The notes beneath the pieces are model-generated. The model saw only the letters and a program-made list of their open reading frames with translations. It was not told where the DNA came from and did no database searches. Positions 53,145-62,964 of a DNA stretch of 64,000 bases are shown here, piece by piece. The DNA comes from Dicyema japonicum (taxonomy: Eukaryota > Dicyemida > Rhombozoa > Dicyemidae). The stretch's first letter is position 1. Each line of letters begins with the position of its first letter. The stretch spans positions 68,504-132,503 of the forward strand of contig RDEW01000042.1 in the NCBI GenBank assembly GCA_011109175.1. Reading direction: 5' to 3'. A program made the position numbers and the translations under genes.

Positions 53145-54790
53145 ATTGACAAATGTCGACGAGGATGAACATTAATCAACTGATGAACCTTGGAGTGTAG
53201 GAGATCGAATGATACCAGCAACGGGAGTCGTCTGAATGCTTGATTAAATGATACCAAGGTTTTCTATATTACAGTATATATTCTTGTGAGTAAAATATAT
53301 TTGTGCCAAGAGAATACTAGTCACTCTACAAAAAAGAGAATACTAGTTATGGGTCAATAAAATTTTGCTATCTGTAAAAAAGAATTTATTAAAAATCGAA
53401 CCAAGAAAATAAGTCATAATTTAATCACTCTTGACTCCTAATCAATAGAAGTCAGACTTTTTTTAGATAATTAACTACCAAATCATTCTTGTCCATTCTT
53501 CAGCATATGAGTCAGTATTCTCTATAATATTAAACAAACCTCTATAGAGATTGCATAACAGTTATATTGTCAATTACGTGAATATGTTATGTAAGTAATA
53601 CTATAAATACACATTGTTTAGAAATTACATAAATAAACATGTGTCGAGATTAAATGTTAAATCGTATTGGTATTCATAAATATAATAATGGTATTAGTGT
53701 TAAATATTTAGCTAGTTGAGCTAATTAACTTGAACTACAGCATACACAAGAAATCAGTCTTTTTTCAATCGAATATCGTGACATCAAAGCATATATTTGT
53801 AAATTTATATTTTACTTTAAACAACCAATTTTAATGCATGCCTTATTATATTGACGACAGCCTTCAATCAACAACATGAAATACTGTTGTATTAAAAGGC
53901 AACATTATTACGGTATAAAGCCAAAATTACTCTGTAATTTCCATAAATATCGTTACATTAATACATATTTTTGTAATGTTTTATTTTACTTTGTGTCAAT
54001 AATTTAAATCCATACGATTATAAATATGACAGTCTGCTATAAACAATATGAAACACTGTTGCATTAAAAGGCGACATTATTACGGTATAAGAGTCAGAAA
54101 TTACTCTGTAATTTCCCATAAATATCGTTTCATTAATACATATTTTTGTAAATTTATATATTACTTTTAATCAAAAATTTAATGTTTGCTTTATTATATA
54201 TATTACCGCCCACAATAAAAAAGATGAAAAACTGTTTTATTCAAAGGCGACATTATCACGTATTGCAGCCAAAATTACTCTGTAAATTCCCATCAATAAC
54301 GTTTCATTATTTTTGTAAATTTATATTTTACTTTAAATCACAATTTTAATGTTTGCTTTATTATATTGATAACAGCCCTCAATCAACAACATGAAAAACT
54401 GTTGCATTAAAAGGCGACATTATTACGGTATTAGAGCCAGTAATTACTCTGTAATTTCCCAACAAATATCGTTTCATTAATACATATTTTTGTAAATTTA
54501 TTTTTTATATTGAATTTTCCATTTATTACCTCGTTTTGGTATAATTATCTTCTTATTTAAATCCAATATATTTATATTCTTATCCGTCTGTTGCCTCTAT
54601 CAAATTAATTATGGAAAATACGTAGGAACTGTAAACTGCTGTTGTAGGTAACTTACGTCACAATATATTTATATTCTCTAAAATATTGATTAGTCCACGT
54701 TTTACTTCTTTGTTATTCTAATTTCAGTAATTTTAATAAAATAAATTGATTATTATAATTGAATTGTAAATACTATAATTGATAAAAGTT
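53145..54790. repeat. AT-rich satellite-like region, locus 2, with tandem units of about 170 bp
   Basis: ATTACTCTGTAATTTCC and its neighbours recur at about 53930, 54100, 54270 and 54445, each followed by ATCGTTTCATTAATACATA or a close variant, then TTTTGTAAATTTAT. That is roughly four units of 165-175 bp. The flanks match loci 1 and 3: GTTAAATCGTATTGGTATTC (53660 against 58020), and the right end with locus 1 (54655-54705 against 45690-45725). No coding capacity. Confidence 0.7.
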
Positions 54791-54799
54791 GATATTGTC

Positions 54800-55285
54800 T
54801 AAACCAATTTTCATAAATAGTACATAAGGCAGCTGGTTATGGATATAAATGTCTCAGCTAGAAGTAACTATAAAAACCTATGGAAAGTTTGTCTTTTTAA
54901 CCTTTAGTTGATCTTCATGGGCAGTCAATCATAACAGGAATACGTAACAACAAAATGTCTGAGATTTCCTCAAAATTAAAGATGCTCTAGGATAAGAGAA
55001 TTTAATACTATATTTTGCGATAATAATAAAAAATCAAATTGTTTTAATTCACATTAATTGGAATCAGAAAATTATTGTTTAAAATTAAAATTTTTCATAC
55101 ACGTGCTCAATATGATGCTAATTTAGAACTATTTATTTAAAGAATTTGTAATTTTCTTGGTATTAAATAAATTATTTTATTCTAAAAAAATTAAATAAAT
55201 AACTAAATTACTTTGGTTTAAAAATAATCTCATTAAAAATGTATTACTAGACAAAAAACTATCCACTTTGTCCATTAAAGGCTTA
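54800..55285. other. Intergenic DNA, nothing recognised
   Basis: AT-rich, stop-dense. Confidence 0.45.
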
Positions 55286-55289
55286 CGCT

Positions 55290-55590
55290 TCAGAAGAGAG
55301 GCGAAAAAAATTAAGTTCGCACTCTTCCATTTTCATCACACGTCCTACCATCCCGGAGATTACTTCATTCTAAGCCGGAAAAGTTTTGATAATGATAATC
55401 TCCACAAGTGGATTTGGCCTAGGAAATGATAGGAAGATCCATTTCAACAACTGTGTCGTTCCAGAAGAACTTGTAGCCTCACGGGTGGGATCTGTTTTTG
55501 TGAGAATTGACCTTAGCTGAAAAGTCCGTTATTTGGATTCAAACAACGACTGTCAGATCCAAATCATCACGTTCATTTAAGAAGGTATTT
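55290..55590 (+). repeat. Dispersed repeat R, copy 4
   Basis: TTTTCATCACACGTCCTACC, GATAATCTCCACAAGTGGAT, CTCACGGGTGGGATCTG and AGAATTGACCTTAGCTGAAA. It combines the parts present in copies 2 and 3, so it gives the fullest view of the repeat. Plus-frame text near 55345 reads GDYFILSRKSFDNDNLHKWI. Confidence 0.65.
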
Positions 55591-55599
55591 TATCGTATA

Positions 55600-56275
55600 G
55601 TTGAACACTAAAAGCTTACATGTTTGAGTAAACTATCTTGAATTTGTCTTGCATTTATAATAATGTCTATTAAATAATTTCTAAACACAATAAAATATTT
55701 TAATATTGTGCCACTCGTTGTCTTTTACACCTAACTTATCGATTATCAGTCGATAATTGGTGTATGGAAGTCAATAGTGTCGGACGTCCAGGTACACTCA
55801 GAAGCTATGACGTCCCCGAAACCCATAATCTGCTTCAGTTGATTTCCTTGGATATCTTTAGAAAGAACTCAGCGTAACTAAATATTAATCGACCTAACGA
55901 ATTACGTTATTACTAAAAAAGAATAATATTAATAGTCGAATACGCCAATCTGTAATGGATAATAACGTGTTCTTTTATATTTTATTAAGTAAATGAAAGA
56001 GAAGATCTCAACAATACCGCCAATTACACAAATTGATATTATATATTTGTTTTTTTAATTTAAATTAATATTACCGGTTGCATGATAGTAAATTGTATTT
56101 CGATGTTATTTTTTAGATGACCATAGAGAATTGGTCTAAGAAGGTCTCCTTAGTAGACTCCGAAAAGCAATAGTATTTAATATGAGTAGACTGGAGTTCA
56201 TAGGACTGGCTTACCATTCCGAAAATATTGGTCTATGCACTCCTCCAGAATGTTATCCTTTTTTGTGCAGTTGAT
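55600..56275. other. Intergenic DNA, nothing recognised
   Basis: AT-rich, no open frame of note before the minisatellite. Confidence 0.4.
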
Positions 56276-56280
56276 GTTTT

Positions 56281-56430
56281 CTATAAGTTCCACTTTGCTT
56301 TGGTAGAGCTTTGTAAGTACCACTTTGCTTTTGGTAAGACCCATTTTGCTTTTGGTAAGTACCACTTTGCTTTTGGTAAGACCCACTTTGCTTTTGGTAA
56401 GTTCCACTTGCTTTTGGTAAGACCCACTTT
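56281..56430. repeat. 21-bp minisatellite
   Basis: About six units of ACCACTTTGCTTTTGGTAAG plus one base, alternating with an ACCCA variant. Because 21 is a multiple of three, the minus strand reads as the heptapeptide LTKSKVG/V/MG repeated, which keeps frames open on both strands without implying a gene. Confidence 0.85.
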
Positions 56431-56434
56431 AAAC

Positions 56435-57850
56435 CTGAAATGGTATAGATTTTAACTTGAGAAAATGTCATCTAGAATATTGCAAGTCTACCTTTTTAAA
56501 AAGTACATTTTATTACATCTGTTGTCGATTTAAAGCTTATTTTTCGAAAAACCATTATGATTACTTTTAGAACGACGTAATTACCTTAAAATTATCCACT
56601 TTCATTCAAAAATGAAAGTTATTCACTTTCATTCGAATTTAAAATTATTCACTTCATTCGAATTTGCCTATTTAATTTGTTCAAATTAATTGAGGTCAAT
56701 GAATTTCATATTTTTAATAAATCAGGTATTTTCGTTGCAATCATAAATGCTACGAATTTTACATCACATTGAATGATTTCGAGAATCTACGTGATTTGAT
56801 GATTTTTAGGTTAAACAGTTCTATTATTTGACTATGAGGAAAAGCCTTATATGGTGGACTATATTAAAAAGTATTGGAATGAGCTATTTGGGAGGAAGTG
56901 CTACAAAATAGCTTTTACGTGTTACAAAAATGGTAATAGTACGTCAAGGAGTAGAAAACTGATAAGGTTCCCAAATAGCGACTTGAGTCCATGGCCACTT
57001 ATTCTCTGTCTTTGAATCTAAACACGTCGCTGATCTGTTTCATGATGGGAAATTCAAAGACGCTTTTAAGTATGAGGAAGAAGTTCTTGGATTGAGTAGG
57101 GGAATTTAGCGTTTTTTAAACACATATGTTTATCGAAGATCACTCTCAGGATTCTTCAACATTTCTTAAATGTTTCCCAGAAATAAGTCAATTTAACAAC
57201 TACTGAAAATTTCTACTGGAAGTATGCACTCTCCAAGTTGTTGTTAGACAAAATCACTTCGCTACAATAAAAAACTCTAAACATTTTAAGCTGTGGAATG
57301 TATCCTACCGTCATCATTTCAATATTGGATTCGTCAATGAAAAAAATAGCGGTGGATTCCTTTAGTTATACAAGAACAAGGGAATTTACTATGTCAAATG
57401 GCTATCCTTATTCGAATAAACAAGAAAGTTGACAACTAAAAATTTTTATAGTCAAGGCTGACCACTATCAAAATTGAAAGCGCCTTCCCTGACGATTCGT
57501 AAGGATACGTCACTTATCACGTCTGTTATGGATTTTTCATTCACCAGAGTTAGTGTTTGTTTGTGATCACTGCAGAAACACTAGATTACAGACATATTTG
57601 AAACTGCAACAATGCATGTGATTGTCATTTTGAGATTGTCGATTTTGCGCTTTCATAAGATCTGCACGGTGTTCTCTTATTGTAAGAATATTGTTGGGGA
57701 TGATTCTTCAGATTTCCCAATATAAGGCACTTTTTAATGCCGCCCACTTAATTTTCATCCTAACCATATATTTTTGCATTTAAATTAAAAAGTTTTTGAT
57801 TATGTAGTCATTTAGATAAAGCGTTGTATACTTGTTTATGTTTATATCAT
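56435..57850. other. Intergenic DNA, no gene recognised
   Basis: Stop-dense. 56595-56665 has three CACTTTCATTCGAA-like units. 57465-57530 matches the short dispersed repeat seen at 345-425 and 45848-45900. Confidence 0.45.
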
Positions 57851-57854
57851 TTCG

Positions 57855-58420
57855 GCGAGGATGATCATTATATTAATTAACGGATGAACTGGGAATCACC
57901 TGAAAGTTAAATTTCGTGATGTCAAGGCTTTCTATATTACAGTATTTATTCTTGTAAGTAAAATATATTCGAGTTTGTTTTGCAACCCTCAATCAAGAGA
58001 ATACTCTTGAGATTTTAATGTTAAATCGTATTGGAATTCTATTATAAATATATTAAAGGTATTAGTTTTAAAAATTGAGCTAGTTGTGCTAATTGCCCTG
58101 ATTACGGTATACACCAGAAATTATTAATGGACACAGTTCCTGGTTTAAACAACTGTAATAATTATGCGGTTATATTTTGTAAGAGATATTATAAATACAC
58201 ATTTATACGTTGTTGATCATATTAGGAAACATACTGTTGGAAATATTTATTTTAAGATTATTCTAGAGAAATTATTGGGTTAGTTGTGGTACTTACTCTG
58301 TAATTACTTTACATGACTCAAACAATAAATGGTTGATCTACGTTATTCACGAGGTTTTGACATTCGTTTAAATCAACCTACATTATTATTAACTCTTCCT
58401 CCGAATAGTGATTTTTCCAT
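57855..58420. repeat. AT-rich satellite-like region, locus 3
   Basis: CAAGGCTTTCTATATTACAGT (57923) matches 53254, GTTAAATCGTATTGGAATTC (58020) matches 53660, and ACATGACTCAAACAATAAAT (58312) matches 45120. It combines stretches found separately at the other two loci and lacks the 170-bp array. Confidence 0.6.
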
Positions 58421-58574
58421 TATTGAATCTTAGCTTAAGGAGACTCATACTTTATTAAAAGTAAAAACAGTCATGCTAACTAATCTAAGGCATTAATACA
58501 ATTTTTATAATCTGAAACTTTGTGATATACTTCTATGTATGCTTTAATGCATCTCCAAGAAATTAGTATTGATG

Positions 58575-58760
58575 GTTTCAGGGAGGTATCGTAGTGGTGA
58601 GAGTGGAAGTGGAATCGATTCCCATATCACTACCCACCTGGTCGAAGGGTTCCTTTATGATAATTGCCTTCTTCAATTCTTATAAGGTGTCATGTGATCC
58701 ACCAGTTACAGGAGACACATAGCACGTAGCCGTATATCAATATCACTCAAATATTAAACA
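58575..58760 (+). repeat. Dispersed short repeat, family 2 (with tRNA-like head)
   Basis: Begins GGGAGGTATCGTAGTGGTGAGA and has GGAATCGATTCCC, a plausible A and B box pair, then CACCTGGTCGAAGGGTTCC and the family core GTCATGTGATCCACCAGTTA. This is the copy that most suggests the family is a SINE. Confidence 0.55.
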
Positions 58761-59039
58761 TTGCTTTTCTTTATATTGTTTAACATCATCGTTAAACTAT
58801 CTGGATCATCTTACAGAAACTACAGAGTGATTTCCATGATAGAATTTCATCTCTTATCGTAGTAATGCTGCCCTTGGGGCAAGTGGAGGAAGATGTCTTG
58901 CAAGTTTCTTGTGTTGCACATGCTTTGGCCAACTCACCCTGTCAAGGTGAGTTGACAAACTTAAATAACGCGATGTTGCAGTTTACTATATCAATAGAGA
59001 TCGTCAATGATGATCTACTGGTTTTCACGGACTGTGGAA

Positions 59040-59115
59040 TATGTTATGGAATATCGCATGCAGCAACGTCGCAGACATCACTTCATCTTAGCTGAATAGT
59101 TTCATAATGGCAATC
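59040..59115 (+). repeat. Dispersed repeat R, short copy 5
   Basis: CAGACATCACTTCATCTTAGC and GTTTCATAATGGCAATCCTACC match the centre of repeat R. Confidence 0.55.
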
Positions 59116-59119
59116 CTAC

Positions 59120-59790
59120 CGATGATTAGTTGTTTAAAAAATATTATAATTTATTATCTTTTCTATTATACAATTTAGTTAATTTGTTAATGAAATATTA
59201 TTGTTAAAACATAAGTTAACACTGTGAAAAGTCTTGCTATCAATTTTTACATATGACAAATGCGCTTATGGATAAAATAAAGAATTTATGTCTTAAACCA
59301 AAAGGCATCAACATCAAACTAAGATACTATTCTCCAATTAGTGTGTCAAACATACTCTTTTGTACAACGCTGGTGGGACTTGCGGTACCTAAAAAGAACA
59401 AGCTCGGTGGCTCGACTCTGCAGGAATCGCCTGAGAAAAATAAAAAGGATGGACTGGCAGGCGAGAATCTCACTATAAGAACTAGGATATAAGCCAATAA
59501 GCTTGAGATAATGTTGACTCGTTTGAGTTGGAATCCTCATAAAACAAAGTATTGATTACTATGTTTCCCAAGAATTCATTTTCGTGAGCCGATGATAACT
59601 TTGCTGGTCGTCCAACAAAAGACTTGAAAAACTAATCATTGAGAGCTCAGGCAACAATATAGGTTTGCGGGAGAAGTATACAATTGCAGTAATAATTGAA
59701 CAAACCATAATAGAGACACTATTATTTTACTAAATTGGGAATCGGTTTCTATGAGATATTATTTGCATGACTTTACTATCAATTAGAATA
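59120..59790. other. Intergenic DNA, no gene recognised
   Basis: One 79-codon plus frame (59253-59492, TNALMDKIKNLCLKPKGINI) with no recognisable family. Otherwise stop-dense. Confidence 0.4.
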
Positions 59791-59795
59791 GATTA

Positions 59796-60050
59796 TTGAC
59801 ACGTGTTTCTCAATATCAGAGTCTTCTCTTCCGGGGATATCTGGAAACCTGGCTCGTCTACGATGTACAGACCTCTCTACCGACGTACGTAAATTTGATG
59901 ATGTCAATGATGTCGTGTTCCCTTTGCAATCAGTTATTCGTCTACCATGCAAAATTTCAACCATCTATGGAACAATCCGCTTATCGATCAATTAGAATTC
60001 GAGTTCTAATTTATTTGCCTTTATATTAAGGCATCTTTTAGGAAACCACC
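59796..60050 (+). pseudogene. LINE family 4 C-terminal fragment
   Basis: Plus text YLETWLVYDVQTSLPTYVNL, MMSMMSCSLCNQLFVYHAKF lines up with DIWVTLSTDLRKLNDVKDVL, CSFCNIFELTVNYQFE from the minus-strand copy at 49310-49860. DNA words such as the complement of TTACGTAAGTCGGTAGAGAGG are shared. Confidence 0.55.
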
Positions 60051-60059
60051 TAGCAGATT

Positions 60060-61670
60060 GATTATCATAAAATACCCTTAGTCAACCATCTCCATCCATT
60101 CTATCAACTTCTCTAAGAGCTTCTGAAACTTTGGCTTATATTCAGCTTAAAGGACGATAATTTCATTGAATTTTTCAAAATAGTGTCTTTCTTGGGTGAA
60201 AGATTATTGTTTTTCTGAATATCGTCCATCGCAACAATTGTGAGAACATTTAACCAAGTATTGGCACTACTGACTCATAAAATACGAATCGGGCTTCCTC
60301 CATCTGACCAATTATCATTGATTATACAAGAAGCTTTATACTGCCCGGGACCTCCAGTGAACATCAGATACCTTCAGAAGCGTTCAGCACTAGCTACTGG
60401 ACGCCTGAGGACACCCGTTTTCCTAGCTGGTACAGAGATCATGGTTAATAGCTAACTAACTCAATTTTCTTACGAAAATTTATTCAACGTGGGCAATTTG
60501 TGAGATTTACTGTATTATTATTCTATGTTTGACAAGGTTTAAACCCGGATCCCACGTGCAGACGACACTCCCCTTTGTTGAGAACTTCTGAGTCCGTCAC
60601 CTCCTAAATGATCACAAGACAAAAGCTTTCATCTACCATTGAGATAAGTTACTTCTCGTACAACAGAGGTACATTACCACTTCTTCCTTCTGCCCAACCA
60701 GCACCTAACTACTCAAAGTCTCCACTGACAGCCTTTTACATTTCTTCAATAGGGTTAGTGACCCATAGATACTTGGCATTTCAACGAACTATGCCCATCT
60801 CAACGTAACTGGATTAATTTCCCCAAAATGTGTATTTTCAAGTATAACATTGAAATTAACATCAGTCACCAAAGTTGAAATAATTACCTTTGTTTGACAA
60901 AGTGTCATCACTCCAAGATGGCTGTGACCTCTCGTTCTCTTTTTCCCATGTGGATGGATGAGATGATGAACTCTAGAAACATTGGATACAAAAAGTCTCA
61001 GAACTAACAAAACGTAGTATACACCAATGTTTTTTTGTTTGGTCTACATCGCGGAAAATTCGACCAATCGCCTGAAAAGTTCATTCAATCAGAATTCGCT
61101 CGAGAAAATCAAATATGAAAATTCAGTTGTGACTATAAAGGATGTGATTTTATTCTCACAACGATTGTATGTTGCAAATCCGTGACAGCATTTAAAGACG
61201 GAAATTTTGAAGAGATTTTGAATACACGGAGAAAGAAGTTAACGTTACAACTAATTAATTGTATTATTTCCCCAGAAACAGATTCCTTCCAACGTCACAC
61301 AAGTCCATCCAGAACAAGCAAAAAAGTTAAAGACGTCCATTATTAGTATTTGTGGAAACCCATAAAGTAGAGTTGAGAGAGCAAATGATCCTTTTTCGGG
61401 CCACCTGAGAAAGGTTGATCTGATGATACCACTCTAGTAGAAAAGGGGAGAAGAGGAACAGATCAAACATACAGAAATCTTAAATCAAGCAGCCACATAG
61501 CATCGCAATAACGTTTGCTAATGCGGTTTAAAATAATTATTTTCCGTTTAAATTGAATTACAATTTTCAAAAAAGCAATCACATATTCATTAAAATAGTA
61601 TATAAAAATTTGATTATTTATTATTTTTAAACTGATATCGACAAATTTAATCCAGGCGCCAATGTTAGTG
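60060..61670. other. Intergenic DNA with one coding-like repeat
   Basis: 60510-60700 (minus) is the partner of the coding-like segment at 36339-36578. A 71-codon plus frame at 60240-60455 (PPSDQLSLIIQEALYCPGPP) ends in AGCTAACTAACTC, similar to LINE tails, but I cannot place it. Nothing else recognised. Confidence 0.4.
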
Positions 61671-61674
61671 TGTC

Positions 61675-61870
61675 CTTTGTGGCTACTTGAATTGAAGATT
61701 TTTTTCTGTTCCCTTCTTCCTTTTTGACTCCAAATATATTGAATTGTTAGCTTGCATCATATGATTCACCATCTCTGGTGGTCCCAGATATAATCCTAAA
61801 TTATATCCAACTCATCATTAGTCATAACCATCCAGAGGAGTCCCTCTTGGAAGGCACTTCTCTCAAGTCC
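61675..61870 (+). repeat. Dispersed short repeat, family 2
   Basis: TGTTCCCTTCTTCC, CATCATATGATTCACCATCT and CATCCAGAGGAGTCCC follow the order of family 2 at 5815-5935. Diverged. Confidence 0.5.
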
Positions 61871-61874
61871 GGCA

Positions 61875-62960
61875 CACGAAGACTACTGAAGTCCGGGATC
61901 ACCTAAATTTTTTTCATTTTAGTTATGGTTTTCTGGTTCAATAATTTAATTTGAACATAAATGAGATTTGATTGTTTAATTGAAGTCTTTCAGGACTTCC
62001 CTTATCTGTCTAGGATCACTTAGCTAGTTGAATACTTTTATATCTATCTCTTTGACCCAGTGATCCTGGGGTAATAATAATAAGTCTTTCAGGATGTATA
62101 AGAAATCAACCTCACAACGAAATATAAAAAACGACTTAATCAAGTGTTACAGATATTAAAATTTGTAAAATATTATCTCCTACTAATATTTGAAAGTGGT
62201 TTGTCTATCATGAACATCTACCATGGCTTTGTTACCTCACTAACAAGAAGGTCAGCAGTCTTCAGGCGCTCACCTGCAATTATCGGGTTTTCTCATATAT
62301 ACAGTTTTTAGAAGATCTTAGTCAGAATGGGGGATCCATGAGTCTTAATTAGATTGATTTTTGAAACAGTCGTTGAAAATCCTGGAGAACAGCATAATTC
62401 TTTTCTTATGGTAGCTTGTTGAAAGTTATTTGTGGAAGGGGAGTCAAGTAAAATGTTTTGTTTCCGTGAATGAATCCATGAGTGGTAACTTGATCGTGGA
62501 TGGCCTTGAGACGGAATAAGACAAAAGAGTTAAGAGAGTTAGCTGAAGCGGTAATAATCTTAAGTAAATAAGTTGAGTGAGAGAAGTGATGATAGGGGGG
62601 AAGAAGATTATAGTTCATCTAGAAAAGGAAGATTGGAGAGACTCTAGATTCTCAATAAAGATGAACGAGACAAAAGAGATGAACTCCTTACGAATTAGAA
62701 ATCCCTTGTTTTACTTAAACTGTTTAATATTGTAGTGCCATGTGGTCCACGTGTCTAAGGTTTGCTACGTTCATTAATTGCATCAAATAGAGTATTAAAC
62801 CGTTCCTGTTGGATCGTTCCTTATTTGAATTCCAAAAGAACATTAGTTTCCTCGCGTAATTAAAACCATTACCCACCTAACCAAACTCAATACCTGAAAA
62901 AATCCAAAAGTAAATCAAGTATCAGTAAATCATTAAAATTGTTAGTCGGATCACATTCGA
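61875..62960. other. Intergenic DNA downstream of the HADHB-like gene
   Basis: Contains a CAGTGATCCTGGGGTAATAA tail-like block near 62060 (compare 18930), a family-2 fragment at 62730-62790 (GTGCCATGTGGTCCACGTGT), and a 70-codon minus frame (62406-62618) I do not recognise. No clear AATAAA signal just after the gene's stop. Confidence 0.45.
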
Positions 62961-62964
62961 TAAT

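Noticed and set aside
53145-54790. CRISPR-like array
   Set aside because: The units are contiguous AT-rich tandem copies of about 170 bp without distinct short repeats and unique spacers, in animal DNA with no cas genes.
56198-56471. Lys-rich repeat protein
   Set aside because: The frame is open only because of a 21-bp minisatellite. Both strands are equally open and the flanks are not coding.
58865-59095. 76-codon plus ORF
   Set aside because: Its end is a copy of repeat R, and the remainder shows no motif. No reason to prefer it over chance.
59253-59492. 79-codon plus ORF
   Set aside because: Lys/Asn-rich frame in AT-rich DNA with no motif, no splice support and no second copy.
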